This document shows positions 15,785 to 23,538 of a stretch of 23,902 nucleotides of DNA, piece after piece. A program made the position numbers and the translations under genes. Location of the stretch: positions 1-23,902 of the forward strand of contig DRZV01000101.1 of assembly GCA_011375465.1 (NCBI GenBank), given 5' to 3'. The notes beneath the pieces were generated by a model. The model saw only the letters and a program-made list of their open reading frames with translations. It was not told where the DNA came from and did not search any database. The number at the start of each line of letters is the position of its first letter. Position 1 is the stretch's first letter. Source of the DNA: Neomoorella mulderi. Lineage in GTDB: Bacteria; Bacillota; DSM-521; Neomoorellales; Neomoorellaceae.

Positions 15785-16369
15785 TCAGGGAGAAAAAAGA
15801 TCGGCTTTCCCTATTTTATCTGCCCCCATCTCTTCCCTGGTAAGCTTGTCCCTGGCATCCCGGCACATGTAGACCAGGACTTCCATCTCCCCGGTCAGGG
15901 TGCCCGGCACCGTTCCTGCCGTAAGCTTCAAGTTGCGGATCTCCGCCATATTCCTCAGGCCGCCGGCCTCCAGGCTTTCCACCAGGCTGAAGATGGCCGG
16001 GTAATTGCTCTCCACCTGGAATTTAAAGGGGAGGGCTATCAGGGCCTTGCCCTCCTCAGGGAGGCCGGGTTCAAATCCGGTTATCTTTACATTGCGGGCA
16101 GAAGCCTGAAGGCCCAGGAGGATGACGTCGACGCCCTCCCTCAAGTCTAGAGAGAGCCGTTTTATAACGGGATCCTGCCGGAGCACCTCCAGCCTCTCCC
16201 TCTCCCGGGGCAAGTTGGCTATCAGCCGCCGATCCCCTTCCAGCTCCCTCTGGATTTTCTCTAAATCCTGCCTCACCTGTTTATAATCCCTCCATTGGGG
16301 CAGAAAGACAAAATAGAGGAACAACAGCCCGGCCAGGATCCCTGCCAGTATCTTCCAACCCCTTTTCAT
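15785..16369 (-). CDS. pilO: PilO-like pilus alignment protein
   Basis: This 194-residue protein has a single N-terminal membrane segment (LAGILAGLLFLYFVFLPQW), a coiled coil (about 30-70, VRQDLEKIQRELEGDRRLI) and a ferredoxin-like C-terminal domain. This is the PilO plan. Similarity is mainly in architecture, but the order pilM-pilN-pilO supports it. The ATG at 16369 overlaps the pilN stop by 4 bases. Confidence 0.85.
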   Translation of the reverse strand: MKRGWKILAGILAGLLFLYFVFLPQWRDYKQVRQDLEKIQRELEGDRRLIANLPRERERLEVLRQDPVIKRLSLDLREGVDVILLGLQASARNVKITGFEPGLPEEGKALIALPFKFQVESNYPAIFSLVESLEAGGLRNMAEIRNLKLTAGTVPGTLTGEMEVLVYMCRDARDKLTREEMGADKIGKADLFSP

Positions 16370-16962
16370 CTGCCCCCCTCCTTGAGAAAGACCTCCATTT
16401 CAAAGGCGTGCAGATCCTTCTCAGAACCCACCTTTACGAGCCGGACCTCTTTAAACAGGCCGGTGTCCGTCAAATTGCGCTGGAATACACCTATGGAGAC
16501 GAATGACGGGGTGACGCCCCTTATCTTTAAAAGTCCGGGTTTGGAGAAAGGAGTGGATTGGGGCTCCTTTCCCTCTCCCCCCGGCTTGGCCACCCCCGGC
16601 AACCCTTCCAGATGGGAAAGCCTTATTTCTGCCGGGCAGGAAGAAGCCACAGCCCGCAACAGCTGGGACCATGCCAGGCGAGTGGCTTCCGCCTTCTGGA
16701 TTTCATGTAGGGCCTGCTCCAGGCGCTCCCTCTCGTTCCCAACGGCCCTAGCTTCTTCCACATGCACCCGTATTCTCTCCTTTTCTTGTTTTAACCTATC
16801 CAGTTGGATCCTGGCGAGAAATAGGTTCCCCAGAAAAACCCCATATCCCAGCACCAGGACACCTATGCACCCCACCAGGGCCACTGTCCTCACCAGCCGG
16901 GGGATGTCGTAAACCCCTTCCACCTGGAGGTGGGGGGGAAGGAAATTGACTTTATAGCTCAC
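16366..16962 (-). CDS. pilN: PilN-like pilus alignment protein
   Basis: This 198-residue protein begins SYKVNFLPPHL, matching the short cytoplasmic PilN tail (INLLP-type) that binds PilM. A membrane helix (VALVGCIGVLVLGYGVFLG), a coiled coil (LKQEKERIRVHVEEARAV and on) and a periplasmic-type domain follow. The GTG start at 16962 overlaps the pilM stop by 4 bases. The N-terminal coding region contains a 7-base homopolymer (16932-16938) without any frame loss. Confidence 0.88.
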   Translation of the reverse strand: MSYKVNFLPPHLQVEGVYDIPRLVRTVALVGCIGVLVLGYGVFLGNLFLARIQLDRLKQEKERIRVHVEEARAVGNERERLEQALHEIQKAEATRLAWSQLLRAVASSCPAEIRLSHLEGLPGVAKPGGEGKEPQSTPFSKPGLLKIRGVTPSFVSIGVFQRNLTDTGLFKEVRLVKVGSEKDLHAFEMEVFLKEGGR

Positions 16963-17954
16963 TTCACCACCTCCCTCAGGGCCAGGCCCAGGGCTATGGC
17001 AAAGGAAGGATCATAGGGAAAGGAGAAATGGAGAAGGGGGGTCTCTATGGAGGTTTTAACCCCCAACATGCTCTCCAAGAAGGCGGGCAAGAACCGGAGT
17101 TTGGCCCCTCCTCCGCTCAGGATTATCCTCCCAACCTTGACCCCCTCTTGATTTTCGCAGAAATCCAGACAACGCTTCACTTCTCTACCCAATTCCAGCA
17201 CGGCTGATCGGAAGATCTCCTCCGGTTCAGGGGAGGTGGCCGCCACTTCCAGCTTGGCCTTCTCCGCCTCCTCCAGGCCCACCCCCAGATACTCGGCGGC
17301 CAGGCGGGTAAACAGATCCCCTCCTACGGAAAAAGAACGGAGGAAGACGATCTCTGGTCCCCGGGTGATCACCACCTGGGTGACCCGGGCCCCCACATCC
17401 ACCAGGGCCACGTTCTCCCTCTGGATCTGTTGGGCGAAGAGCCGGTAAAGGGCAAAGGCCGGCAGGTCCAAAACCCCCAGGGTCAATCCTGCCCGGGCGA
17501 ACAGGGAGTGATACAGATATACCAGGCTGACCGGCGCCGCCAGGGCCAAACATCTACGGCCCTCCTGGCTGCTGGGTTTTTCTTCTAGCCAGAGGGAACG
17601 GATTATCATCTCTTCCCTGGGGGCAGGAATTACCCTCTCCAGTTCCGGGCGCACCGCCTCTTCCCGTTCCTTATCGCTCATGGGGGGGAGGCGCAGGATG
17701 CGGGTGACGACTTTCTCCGGGGGTAGGCAGGAAATCACCTCCTTTACGCCAGGAGACAGCTGTTTTAATATCTCCACCACCTGGTCCTCCTCCATTTCCC
17801 CCTCCACCCCCGGGGGGCTGGTGAGACGCCTCAGAGCTATCACCTCTGGATCCCTGTTCCCCACCTCTATTTCGGCCATTTTCACCTCAGCGGTGCCCAG
17901 GTCTATGCCTACAAACCGGGTCCTGCGGGGCAGGATCTTTCCGAGCCAGCCCAA
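16959..17954 (-). CDS. pilM: PilM actin-like pilus assembly ATPase
   Basis: This cytoplasmic actin-like protein of about 331 residues links the pilus assembly platform to PilN. The phosphate-1 motif FVGIDLGTAEVKMAEI lies near residue 15. The phosphate-2 region is VALVDVGARVTQVVI, and the adenosine motif is IILSGGGAKLRFL near 285. The frame is open to a GTG at 17963, but AGGAGGT overlaps that codon. A TTG at 17954, 8 bases from the site, is the better start. No lesions are seen. Confidence 0.92.
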   Translation of the reverse strand: MGWLGKILPRRTRFVGIDLGTAEVKMAEIEVGNRDPEVIALRRLTSPPGVEGEMEEDQVVEILKQLSPGVKEVISCLPPEKVVTRILRLPPMSDKEREEAVRPELERVIPAPREEMIIRSLWLEEKPSSQEGRRCLALAAPVSLVYLYHSLFARAGLTLGVLDLPAFALYRLFAQQIQRENVALVDVGARVTQVVITRGPEIVFLRSFSVGGDLFTRLAAEYLGVGLEEAEKAKLEVAATSPEPEEIFRSAVLELGREVKRCLDFCENQEGVKVGRIILSGGGAKLRFLPAFLESMLGVKTSIETPLLHFSFPYDPSFAIALGLALREVVK

Positions 17955-17967
17955 ACACAACACCTCC

Positions 17968-19548
17968 TCAGATGATCTTCCAGGAAACCACCCGGTAGCC
18001 CCCCATGGGCGTGGCGGGAGGGATGGAGGCGCGGGCGTAATTCACGTTGATGATCCCTTCGATGGTCACCGGCACCTTGGCCGCCACCCAGTCGAGGTTG
18101 GTGGTATCGCTCCCTGTGCACTTATAAGTGAAGCTGCCGGTGGCCAGGGCGGAAAGGCGCCCCCCCAAAGCCACATCCGAGGTATATTTAATGTCCCCGT
18201 TGACGGCGAAGAGGCCGAAATCATTTTTCACGGCATGGGCATCCACTTTCACCCCAAACAAGTTAAATATGCCGCAGTCGAGGGTGATGCTGTCGGCCAC
18301 GATGGTGGCCGGCTGGGAGGACTTCACTTGGAGAACGGCCAGGGGCTGGTCAGGAAACTCGACAAAGGTAACCGTAGCCTTTCCTTTGTACTTGCTCTGG
18401 TAAGAGTTGATCACGTCTTGTTTCCAGGCATCGTACGCAGCCTTGAAAGCCTGATTAAAGTCCAGCGGGCCGTTCACCACCGCCAGGAAGCTGTCGTGTT
18501 TGGGATCGGTCAATTCCAGCTCCGCTCCGTTGACCCAGACGGTGACCACGGCGCTGCCGGTCAAAGGGTTAGCAATCTCTCTCACAGAGTAATCCCATTT
18601 GATACCCTTCTTTTTATCTTTGAACCAGTCGAGGGCGCTATTGAAGGAGTACCCCCGGCTCCGGGCCTCCTCCTCTACCTGGGTGTACCAAACCGTACCC
18701 TTTCCGACCTGAGGAAAAGGAGGCAGGGGGAAACCGGGGATGCTCGGGCAGTTTTCGTGAATACGCTGGGGATCCACAAAGCCCAGCCAGGAACTCACCG
18801 GAGGCAATTTCACCCTCCCCCCGGCGTAGATGTCGCCCTTCCAGGTGGAAGGGCTAAACGGGGTTAAACCGGTGAGATCCACATCTTTGCCGGCCTTGAT
18901 CTCGCCCGATCCCGTAGTTAAGCTGGCGCTCAACTTCACGTCCTTTCCGGCGTAGATCCCGCCGGTAAAGTCCTGGATGCCCCCGCTTACAGAAATATCT
19001 CCCTGCCGGGCCAGGAAGGAGCCCCTGGTGAGGGTAATCGTTCCCTCCACTTTTACCGAACGGTCCGACTTGATCCCTGGGCCGCCGTAGGAAAGGAAGG
19101 GGTCGGGCAGAAGCTCCACCTTGGCTTTCACGGTGCGGCGGGCCTGAGCTTGGCCGGGCCTGGGATTCTCCGGGTACAGGCCGGAGGAGGTAATGTGGGC
19201 GAAGATGCCCTCCGCGCTGTTGGGATCGTCGGGATCCTTCTTTTCTCTTTTGATTTCCACCTCAACCTTCTCGATCTTCCCGCCGCCGAAGGGGGCGTTC
19301 TGGTAATAGGTGCCGGAAGCGGGTAGGCCCAGGGGATAGGGCTTGTTGCTCTGGCGGAACTGGGTCAGAACCCTCTCCACCCCGGCCTCGGCGATATAGT
19401 AAGCCTTCTCCCGGGCCTCCTTCAGGGTAACCAGGCGGCTCTGCTGCAGGGCGGCCGCCACCGCGGCAGTCCCGGTTATGAAGAGCACCGTGGAGAGGAT
19501 GAGCACCAGGGCCAGGGCTTGCCCCTGCTCATCGCGCCAGCTTCTCAT
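17968..19548 (-). CDS. Large PilX/GspK-like minor pilin, candidate pilus-tip protein
   Basis: This 526-residue protein starts MRSWRDEQGQALALVLILS, a short basic leader, a Gly cleavage site and a hydrophobic helix, but has no Glu at +5. A PilX-type region follows (KEAREKAYYIAEAGVERVLTQF). Residues about 165-250 carry repeated short beta-strand units (SVKVEGTI, DISVSGGI, GIYAGKDVKLSAS, GEIKAGKDVDL, GDIYAGGRVKL), resembling a bactofilin-like or beta-helix stack. The C-terminal half is not recognised and has several Cys. Size and missing Glu5 fit a tip-capping pilin as in GspK, a possible adhesin. It follows a PilW-like gene with a 4-base overlap, as in pilV-pilW-pilX clusters. Ligand unknown. 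Confidence 0.75.
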   Translation of the reverse strand: MRSWRDEQGQALALVLILSTVLFITGTAAVAAALQQSRLVTLKEAREKAYYIAEAGVERVLTQFRQSNKPYPLGLPASGTYYQNAPFGGGKIEKVEVEIKREKKDPDDPNSAEGIFAHITSSGLYPENPRPGQAQARRTVKAKVELLPDPFLSYGGPGIKSDRSVKVEGTITLTRGSFLARQGDISVSGGIQDFTGGIYAGKDVKLSASLTTGSGEIKAGKDVDLTGLTPFSPSTWKGDIYAGGRVKLPPVSSWLGFVDPQRIHENCPSIPGFPLPPFPQVGKGTVWYTQVEEEARSRGYSFNSALDWFKDKKKGIKWDYSVREIANPLTGSAVVTVWVNGAELELTDPKHDSFLAVVNGPLDFNQAFKAAYDAWKQDVINSYQSKYKGKATVTFVEFPDQPLAVLQVKSSQPATIVADSITLDCGIFNLFGVKVDAHAVKNDFGLFAVNGDIKYTSDVALGGRLSALATGSFTYKCTGSDTTNLDWVAAKVPVTIEGIINVNYARASIPPATPMGGYRVVSWKII

Positions 19549-20030
19549 CCCTGCTCACCTGCCTTTATGCAAGCCTGGGTGTAAAGGGTGATTTCCCCCG
19601 ACCGCAGGTGCTCGCCCGTTAAGACCACGCTCACCGCTTTACCCTCCACCTTGAAGAGGGCCTCTTTGACCACCGGCCCGGTGATGGGCTGGTTATCCTC
19701 CTTGAGCTCCCGGGAGCTGGGCTCAAAGGAGTAGGTAAGGGCGGTGCCGTCGGGCATGGTCACCTTGATGCTCTTAAAGCCCTTGGCCGGGGCCTTGGGG
19801 TCGATGGGATCCACCGCCACCACCTCCTTGGCCTCCCGCACCCTGAGGGTTATGCGGTCCAGGGCCGAGCGCAGGTGGGCCTCCACCTCCTGCCGCTGCA
19901 CCTCCTGCCAGTAGAGGCGGTAGCCGGCTGCCGTCAGGTAAAACATGCCCATGGAGAGGAGGGAAAAGATGGTCAAGGCCACCACCACCTCCAGCAGGGT
20001 GAAGCCCTTCTCTTCCTTGAGCCGCTTCAT
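19545..20030 (-). CDS. PilW/GspJ-like minor pilin
   Basis: This 161-residue prepilin begins MKRLKEEKG/FTLLEVVVAL. The leader is basic, Gly precedes the cut, Glu is at +5 and a hydrophobic helix follows. The rest resembles the PilW/GspJ class (SALDRITLRVREAKEVVAV and then TALTYSFEPSS). It should be processed by the prepilin peptidase and prime pilus assembly with the neighbouring minor pilins. The ATG at 20030 overlaps the upstream stop (ATGA) and follows GGAAGGG; the frame is open to 20042. Confidence 0.85.
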   Translation of the reverse strand: MKRLKEEKGFTLLEVVVALTIFSLLSMGMFYLTAAGYRLYWQEVQRQEVEAHLRSALDRITLRVREAKEVVAVDPIDPKAPAKGFKSIKVTMPDGTALTYSFEPSSRELKEDNQPITGPVVKEALFKVEGKAVSVVLTGEHLRSGEITLYTQACIKAGEQG

Positions 20031-20596
20031 GTTCCCTTCCACCTTTCACAGGTGAGCTGCACTTCCCGCTCCCCCCAGGGGGTGCTGTCCTTGACCACTA
20101 TTTTAACTTCCTCTAAGGCTGTCTGGGATGAAGGCCCGATGGTTACCACCACCCTCGTGGGGTCCGGGAGATCGCTAACCAGCCTGAAGACCAGATAGCG
20201 GGAAGAGGTGCCGGGGATGGAGCTCCAGGAGGGGACCACGTAGGCGGTGCGGGAGGAGCCCACGTAGCCGGTGATCTTGCGCACCTGCCCCTGCCCTGCG
20301 CCCTCGACGATGGCGAGGTAGAAGTCCTGGTAAGCCCCGTCCTGGTCGTCGGCCTTGCTTTTTTCCAACACGACATAGTTTGAGCCTGCCCTTTGCACCC
20401 GGCCTTCCCACTCCGCCGGGCTGGCCTTCACCGCCTCCATGAGGGCCCGGGCCAGGCAAAGGGCTTCTTGCCTGCGGGAATTGGAGGCAGTGGCCACCTG
20501 GCCGGAAAGGAAAAGCCCCACCATCCCGGAGGCCAGAAGGCCGAAGAGGCAGAGGGCCACCACCACTTCCAGTAGGGTCATTCCCCGCTCGTTCAC
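20027..20596 (-). CDS. PilV/GspI-like minor pilin
   Basis: This 189-residue prepilin begins MNERG/MTLLEVVVALCLFGLL with Met rather than Phe at +1 and Glu at +5. The body has a helical start (RRQEALCLARALMEAVK) and a beta-rich tail with one conserved-looking segment (YVGSSRTAYVVPSW). It is the first of three overlapping minor-pilin genes and probably forms the tip initiation complex with them. The GTG at 20596 has AAGGTGGAGA upstream. Assignment to the PilV class rests on order and N-terminus. Confidence 0.8.
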   Translation of the reverse strand: MNERGMTLLEVVVALCLFGLLASGMVGLFLSGQVATASNSRRQEALCLARALMEAVKASPAEWEGRVQRAGSNYVVLEKSKADDQDGAYQDFYLAIVEGAGQGQVRKITGYVGSSRTAYVVPSWSSIPGTSSRYLVFRLVSDLPDPTRVVVTIGPSSQTALEEVKIVVKDSTPWGEREVQLTCERWKGT

Positions 20597-20627
20597 GGTT
20601 CTCCACCTTCTTGCCGGTTTATCAACT

Positions 20628-20656
20628 TGGGAGGAGAGGGAGACCCTCTCCTCCCA
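20628..20656. other. Perfect 13-bp inverted repeat just after the major pilin gene
   Basis: Arms at 20628-20640 and 20644-20656 pair completely around a 3-base loop. The repeat lies between the major pilin stop (20668) and the GTG of the next minor pilin (20596). No T tract follows on the minus strand, so full termination is doubtful. It could stabilise the pilin mRNA 3' end or partly stop transcription, so that pilin is made in excess of the minor pilins. Confidence 0.85.
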
Positions 20657-20667
20657 GTGCTAAGCGA

Positions 20668-21102
20668 TTACTTAACCTCTACCGTGCTCACGCCCTTCGT
20701 ACCCGTAGCTACTACCCTATCGTTGCCTTTATCGTCCTTGGCTGTGAGTGTGTACGTACTTGCATCGCTCTTGTAACTGTACTCGTACTTCACCCCCCAG
20801 GGATCCTTGGGGAGCTGCCCTGCAGCCTGTGGATCCTCGGGCAGGCCCGCCTTAGCAATGGCTTCTTTTTCATCAGCCGGGTACTTGCCGAACTGGGCGT
20901 AGTAGGAATCCAGTCCTGCGGCCATGGAGTTGATCTGCCCCACCGCCTCTGTAACCTTAGCCCGGTCGATGTACCTCACATAGAACCAGACGCCGGCCGC
21001 GATCAGCACCGCGATGATGATCAGGACCACCATCATCTCCACCATGGTGAACCCCTGTTCCTGCCGTCCCCTTGCGGACAGGCGGTTAAACAGCCTGGAC
21101 AC
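20668..21102 (-). CDS. pilA: Major type IV pilin (PilA-like)
   Basis: This 144-residue prepilin has a 17-residue leader ending RGRQEQG, then FTMVEMMVVLIIIAVLIAAG with Glu at +5. A long alpha-1 helix is followed by DSYYAQFGKYPADEKEA and a GspG-like tail (LPKDPWGVKYEYSY, then STYTLTAKDDKG). No C-terminal disulfide pair is present. GspG-like pilins of this length are common in monoderm type IV pili. The GTG at 21102 follows GGGGGGAG. The gene stands apart from pilC by 95 bases and is followed by a strong hairpin, both consistent with separate or higher expression. It is probably the structural subunit. Confidence 0.88.
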   Translation of the reverse strand: MSRLFNRLSARGRQEQGFTMVEMMVVLIIIAVLIAAGVWFYVRYIDRAKVTEAVGQINSMAAGLDSYYAQFGKYPADEKEAIAKAGLPEDPQAAGQLPKDPWGVKYEYSYKSDASTYTLTAKDDKGNDRVVATGTKGVSTVEVK

Positions 21103-21197
21103 GGTTTCTCCCCCCTTTAGTTTTTTAGCTGCTGGGCTCTAAGCCTCAGGAACTTGGAGGTTGGGCCAGATTATCACCCCTTTTGCCAGGCCGCGGG

Positions 21198-22427
21198 CTA
21201 CAGCCCAGGTGCATGGGCGGAGAGGGCTCCCGGAAGGCTGAAGAGCGGCAGGTAGATGGAGAGGGCGATAAGGCCCACCAGCACCCCCACTCCTATGATA
21301 AGGAAGGGCTCGATGAGGGTGGAAAAGCGGTTTATGGTGGTCTCCACCTCCCTCTCGAAAAACTGCCCCACCTTGGCCAGCAGCCCATCCAGCCGCCCCG
21401 ACTCTTCCCCTACGGCCACCATGCTCACCGCCAGGGGAGAGAAGAAGTTCCCCCGGGCCATGAGGGTGGAAAGCCTCTCCCCCCTCCTGACCCCTTCTTG
21501 CATAAGCTGCACCTCCCTGACCCCCGGGGCCAGGCCCAACACGTTGCCCGCTATCTCCAGGGACTGGAGCAAGGGTACCCCGGTAGCCAAGAGGGTGGAA
21601 AGGGTGGAGGCAAAGCGAGCTACAGCCCCCTTCTTCAAGAGTTCCCCCATAAGGGGCACCCTCAGCAGGAGCCGATCCCAGCATGCCTTGCCAGCAGGGG
21701 TGCCCATCAGATAGCGCAGGGTTAGCCCCCCACCTCCCAAGACCAGCAGAAAAAGATACCAGTAATGGATCAGGGTGTAGCTCAACCCCATCACCACCCG
21801 GGTGGGAAGGGGCAGAGGCACATCCATCTGTTTAAATATCCCTTCGAAGATGGGCACCACGAACACCAGCGTGGCTATGGCGGTGATCACCGCTACCCCA
21901 GCCACCAGGAGGGGGTAGGCGGTGGCGGTCCTGATCTTCTCCGCCAAATCGGCCTGGCGCTCGAAATACTGGGCCAGGCGATCTAAAGCCCTGTCCAGGG
22001 TACCGGAGGCTTCCCCGGCGCCCACCATGCTCAGGAAGATCTCCGGCAGCATCCCCTTGTGATCTCCCAGGGCGCTGCCCAGGCTCCTGCCCTTTTGGAC
22101 TTCCGCAGCCACCGCCCCCAGGCATTCCTTTAACCTGCGGTTTTCCGCCTGGCGCTCCAAAACCTTAAGGGAAGGGAGCAGGGGCACCCCGGCCTCCAGG
22201 AGGGTGGCAAACTGGCGGCACAGGACAGCCATATCTCGAGGCTTTATTTTGGAGGGAAATAAAGGGGAAAGGCTGAAGTGCAACTCCCTCTTGGGTTTTA
22301 TCTTTACAGGGAACAGGCGGCGGCTGCGCAAAATCCCTGCCGCCTCCCCCACAGTTTCCGCTTCTACTAGACCCTTTACCAGCCGCCCCGAAAGGTCCCG
22401 GGCCTGATAGTAGAATTTCTGGGCCAC
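21198..22427 (-). CDS. pilC: PilC inner-membrane platform protein (GspF family)
   Basis: This 409-residue polytopic protein has two GspF domains. The first holds MAVLCRQFATLLEAGVPLLPSL, near residues 65-85. The second is VARFASTLSTLLATGVPLLQSL, near 265-290. Membrane helices follow each domain and the N-terminal FYYQARDLSGRLVKG is typical. It is the platform on which PilB acts to add pilin subunits. The GTG start at 22427 lies 3 bases after the pilT stop. The gene is undamaged although pilT immediately upstream is broken. Confidence 0.94.
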   Translation of the reverse strand: MAQKFYYQARDLSGRLVKGLVEAETVGEAAGILRSRRLFPVKIKPKRELHFSLSPLFPSKIKPRDMAVLCRQFATLLEAGVPLLPSLKVLERQAENRRLKECLGAVAAEVQKGRSLGSALGDHKGMLPEIFLSMVGAGEASGTLDRALDRLAQYFERQADLAEKIRTATAYPLLVAGVAVITAIATLVFVVPIFEGIFKQMDVPLPLPTRVVMGLSYTLIHYWYLFLLVLGGGGLTLRYLMGTPAGKACWDRLLLRVPLMGELLKKGAVARFASTLSTLLATGVPLLQSLEIAGNVLGLAPGVREVQLMQEGVRRGERLSTLMARGNFFSPLAVSMVAVGEESGRLDGLLAKVGQFFEREVETTINRFSTLIEPFLIIGVGVLVGLIALSIYLPLFSLPGALSAHAPGL

Positions 22428-22430
22428 TCC

Positions 22431-23533
22431 CTACACCCCCAGCAGTCTTTGTAATGTCTCCGGATCCCTGGCCCTGTTAAACAGCTCTTCCCTGGTGATG
22501 AGCCCGCTCCTGTAGAGGGAGGCCAGGGAAGCGTCCATGGTCTGCATCCCCCAGCGGCCGCCGGTCTGGATATGGGATAGCACCTGGTGGGTCCTCCCCT
22601 CCCGGATGAGGTTGCGGATGGCCGGCGTGGCCACCATGATCTCCATCGCCAGGACCCTCCCCTTCTTGTCCGCCCGGGGGCAAAAGGAGCTGGCAGATGA
22701 TGCCTTCCAAGACCTGGGATAGCTGCACCCTCACCTGCTGCTGTTGGTCCCCGGGGAATACGTCTATAATCCGGTCTATGGTATCCACGGCTGAAACCGT
22801 GTGGAGGGTGGCCAGCACCAGATGTCCCGTCTCCGCCGCGGCGATGGCGGTAGAAATGGTTTCCAGATCCCGCATCTCCCCCACCATGATCACGTCCGGA
22901 TCTTCCCGGAGGGCAGCCCGCAGGGCCCGGGCAAAGCATCTGGTATCCTGCCCCACCTCCCGCTGGTTCACCAGGCTGTTCTCGTGCCTATGGAGGTATT
23001 CTATGGGGTCCTCCAGGGTTATAATGTGGACCCTCTTCTCCTTATTGATGAGATTTATCATGGCCGCCAGGGTGGTGGATTTTCCGGAACCCGCCGGACC
23101 CGTAACCAGCACCAGACCCGCCGGCCGCCGAGCCAGGTAGGCCACCACCGGGGGCAGCCCCAGCTCCTCCAGGGTGGGGATCCGGCAGTTCAAGATGCGC
23201 AGGGCCAGGGCCAAGCTCCCCCTCTGTTTGAAAACATTGGCCCTGACCCGGGCCAGCCCGGGGATGCCGAAGGAGAAGTCCACCTCACCCCTCCCTCTCC
23301 AAGAGGTCAAACTGGTGGTGCAATACCTCTTTGGCCAGTCTCGAGGTGTCCGCGGGGCTCAAGGGGTGAAAGAAAGACCCATCTATATCCAGCCCTGCCA
23401 TCTCCTGAATCTTGGGATCATCCAGAGAATAAAGGGTGCTGTTGATGCGGAACACCGGAGGTTTCCCTGCGGTCAAGTGCAGGTCGGAGGCTCCCAGCTT
23501 CATTGCCAGCTCTATCAATTCTGAGAGCTACAC
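22431..23533 (-). pseudogene. pilT: pilT retraction ATPase, broken by two frameshifts and an early TAG
   Basis: PilT depolymerises type IV pili. The N-terminal GASDLHLTAGKPPVFR ends at FDLLEREG, where a G4 run (plus-strand 23288-23291) carries one base too many. EVDFSFGIPGLARVRANVF follows, then the Walker A GPAGSGKSTT, the Asp box EDPIEYLH, VIMVGEMRDLET and the His box LATLHTVSAVDTIDRI. A C5 run (22676-22680) with one base too many shifts it again before AMEIMVATPAIRNLIREG. The best ribosome-binding site (AGGAAGGGAG) serves a GTG at 23533 followed at once by TAG (23528-23530). Otherwise a TTG at 23518 would begin a slightly short protein. Corrected length is 367 codons from the GTG. Confidence 0.85.
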
Positions 23534-23538
23534 AGCCC

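Noticed and set aside
17680..18867. A 395-codon open frame on the plus strand opposite pilM and the large pilin-like gene.
   Set aside because: It has no family-like motif and is the antisense shadow of two well-supported GC-rich genes.
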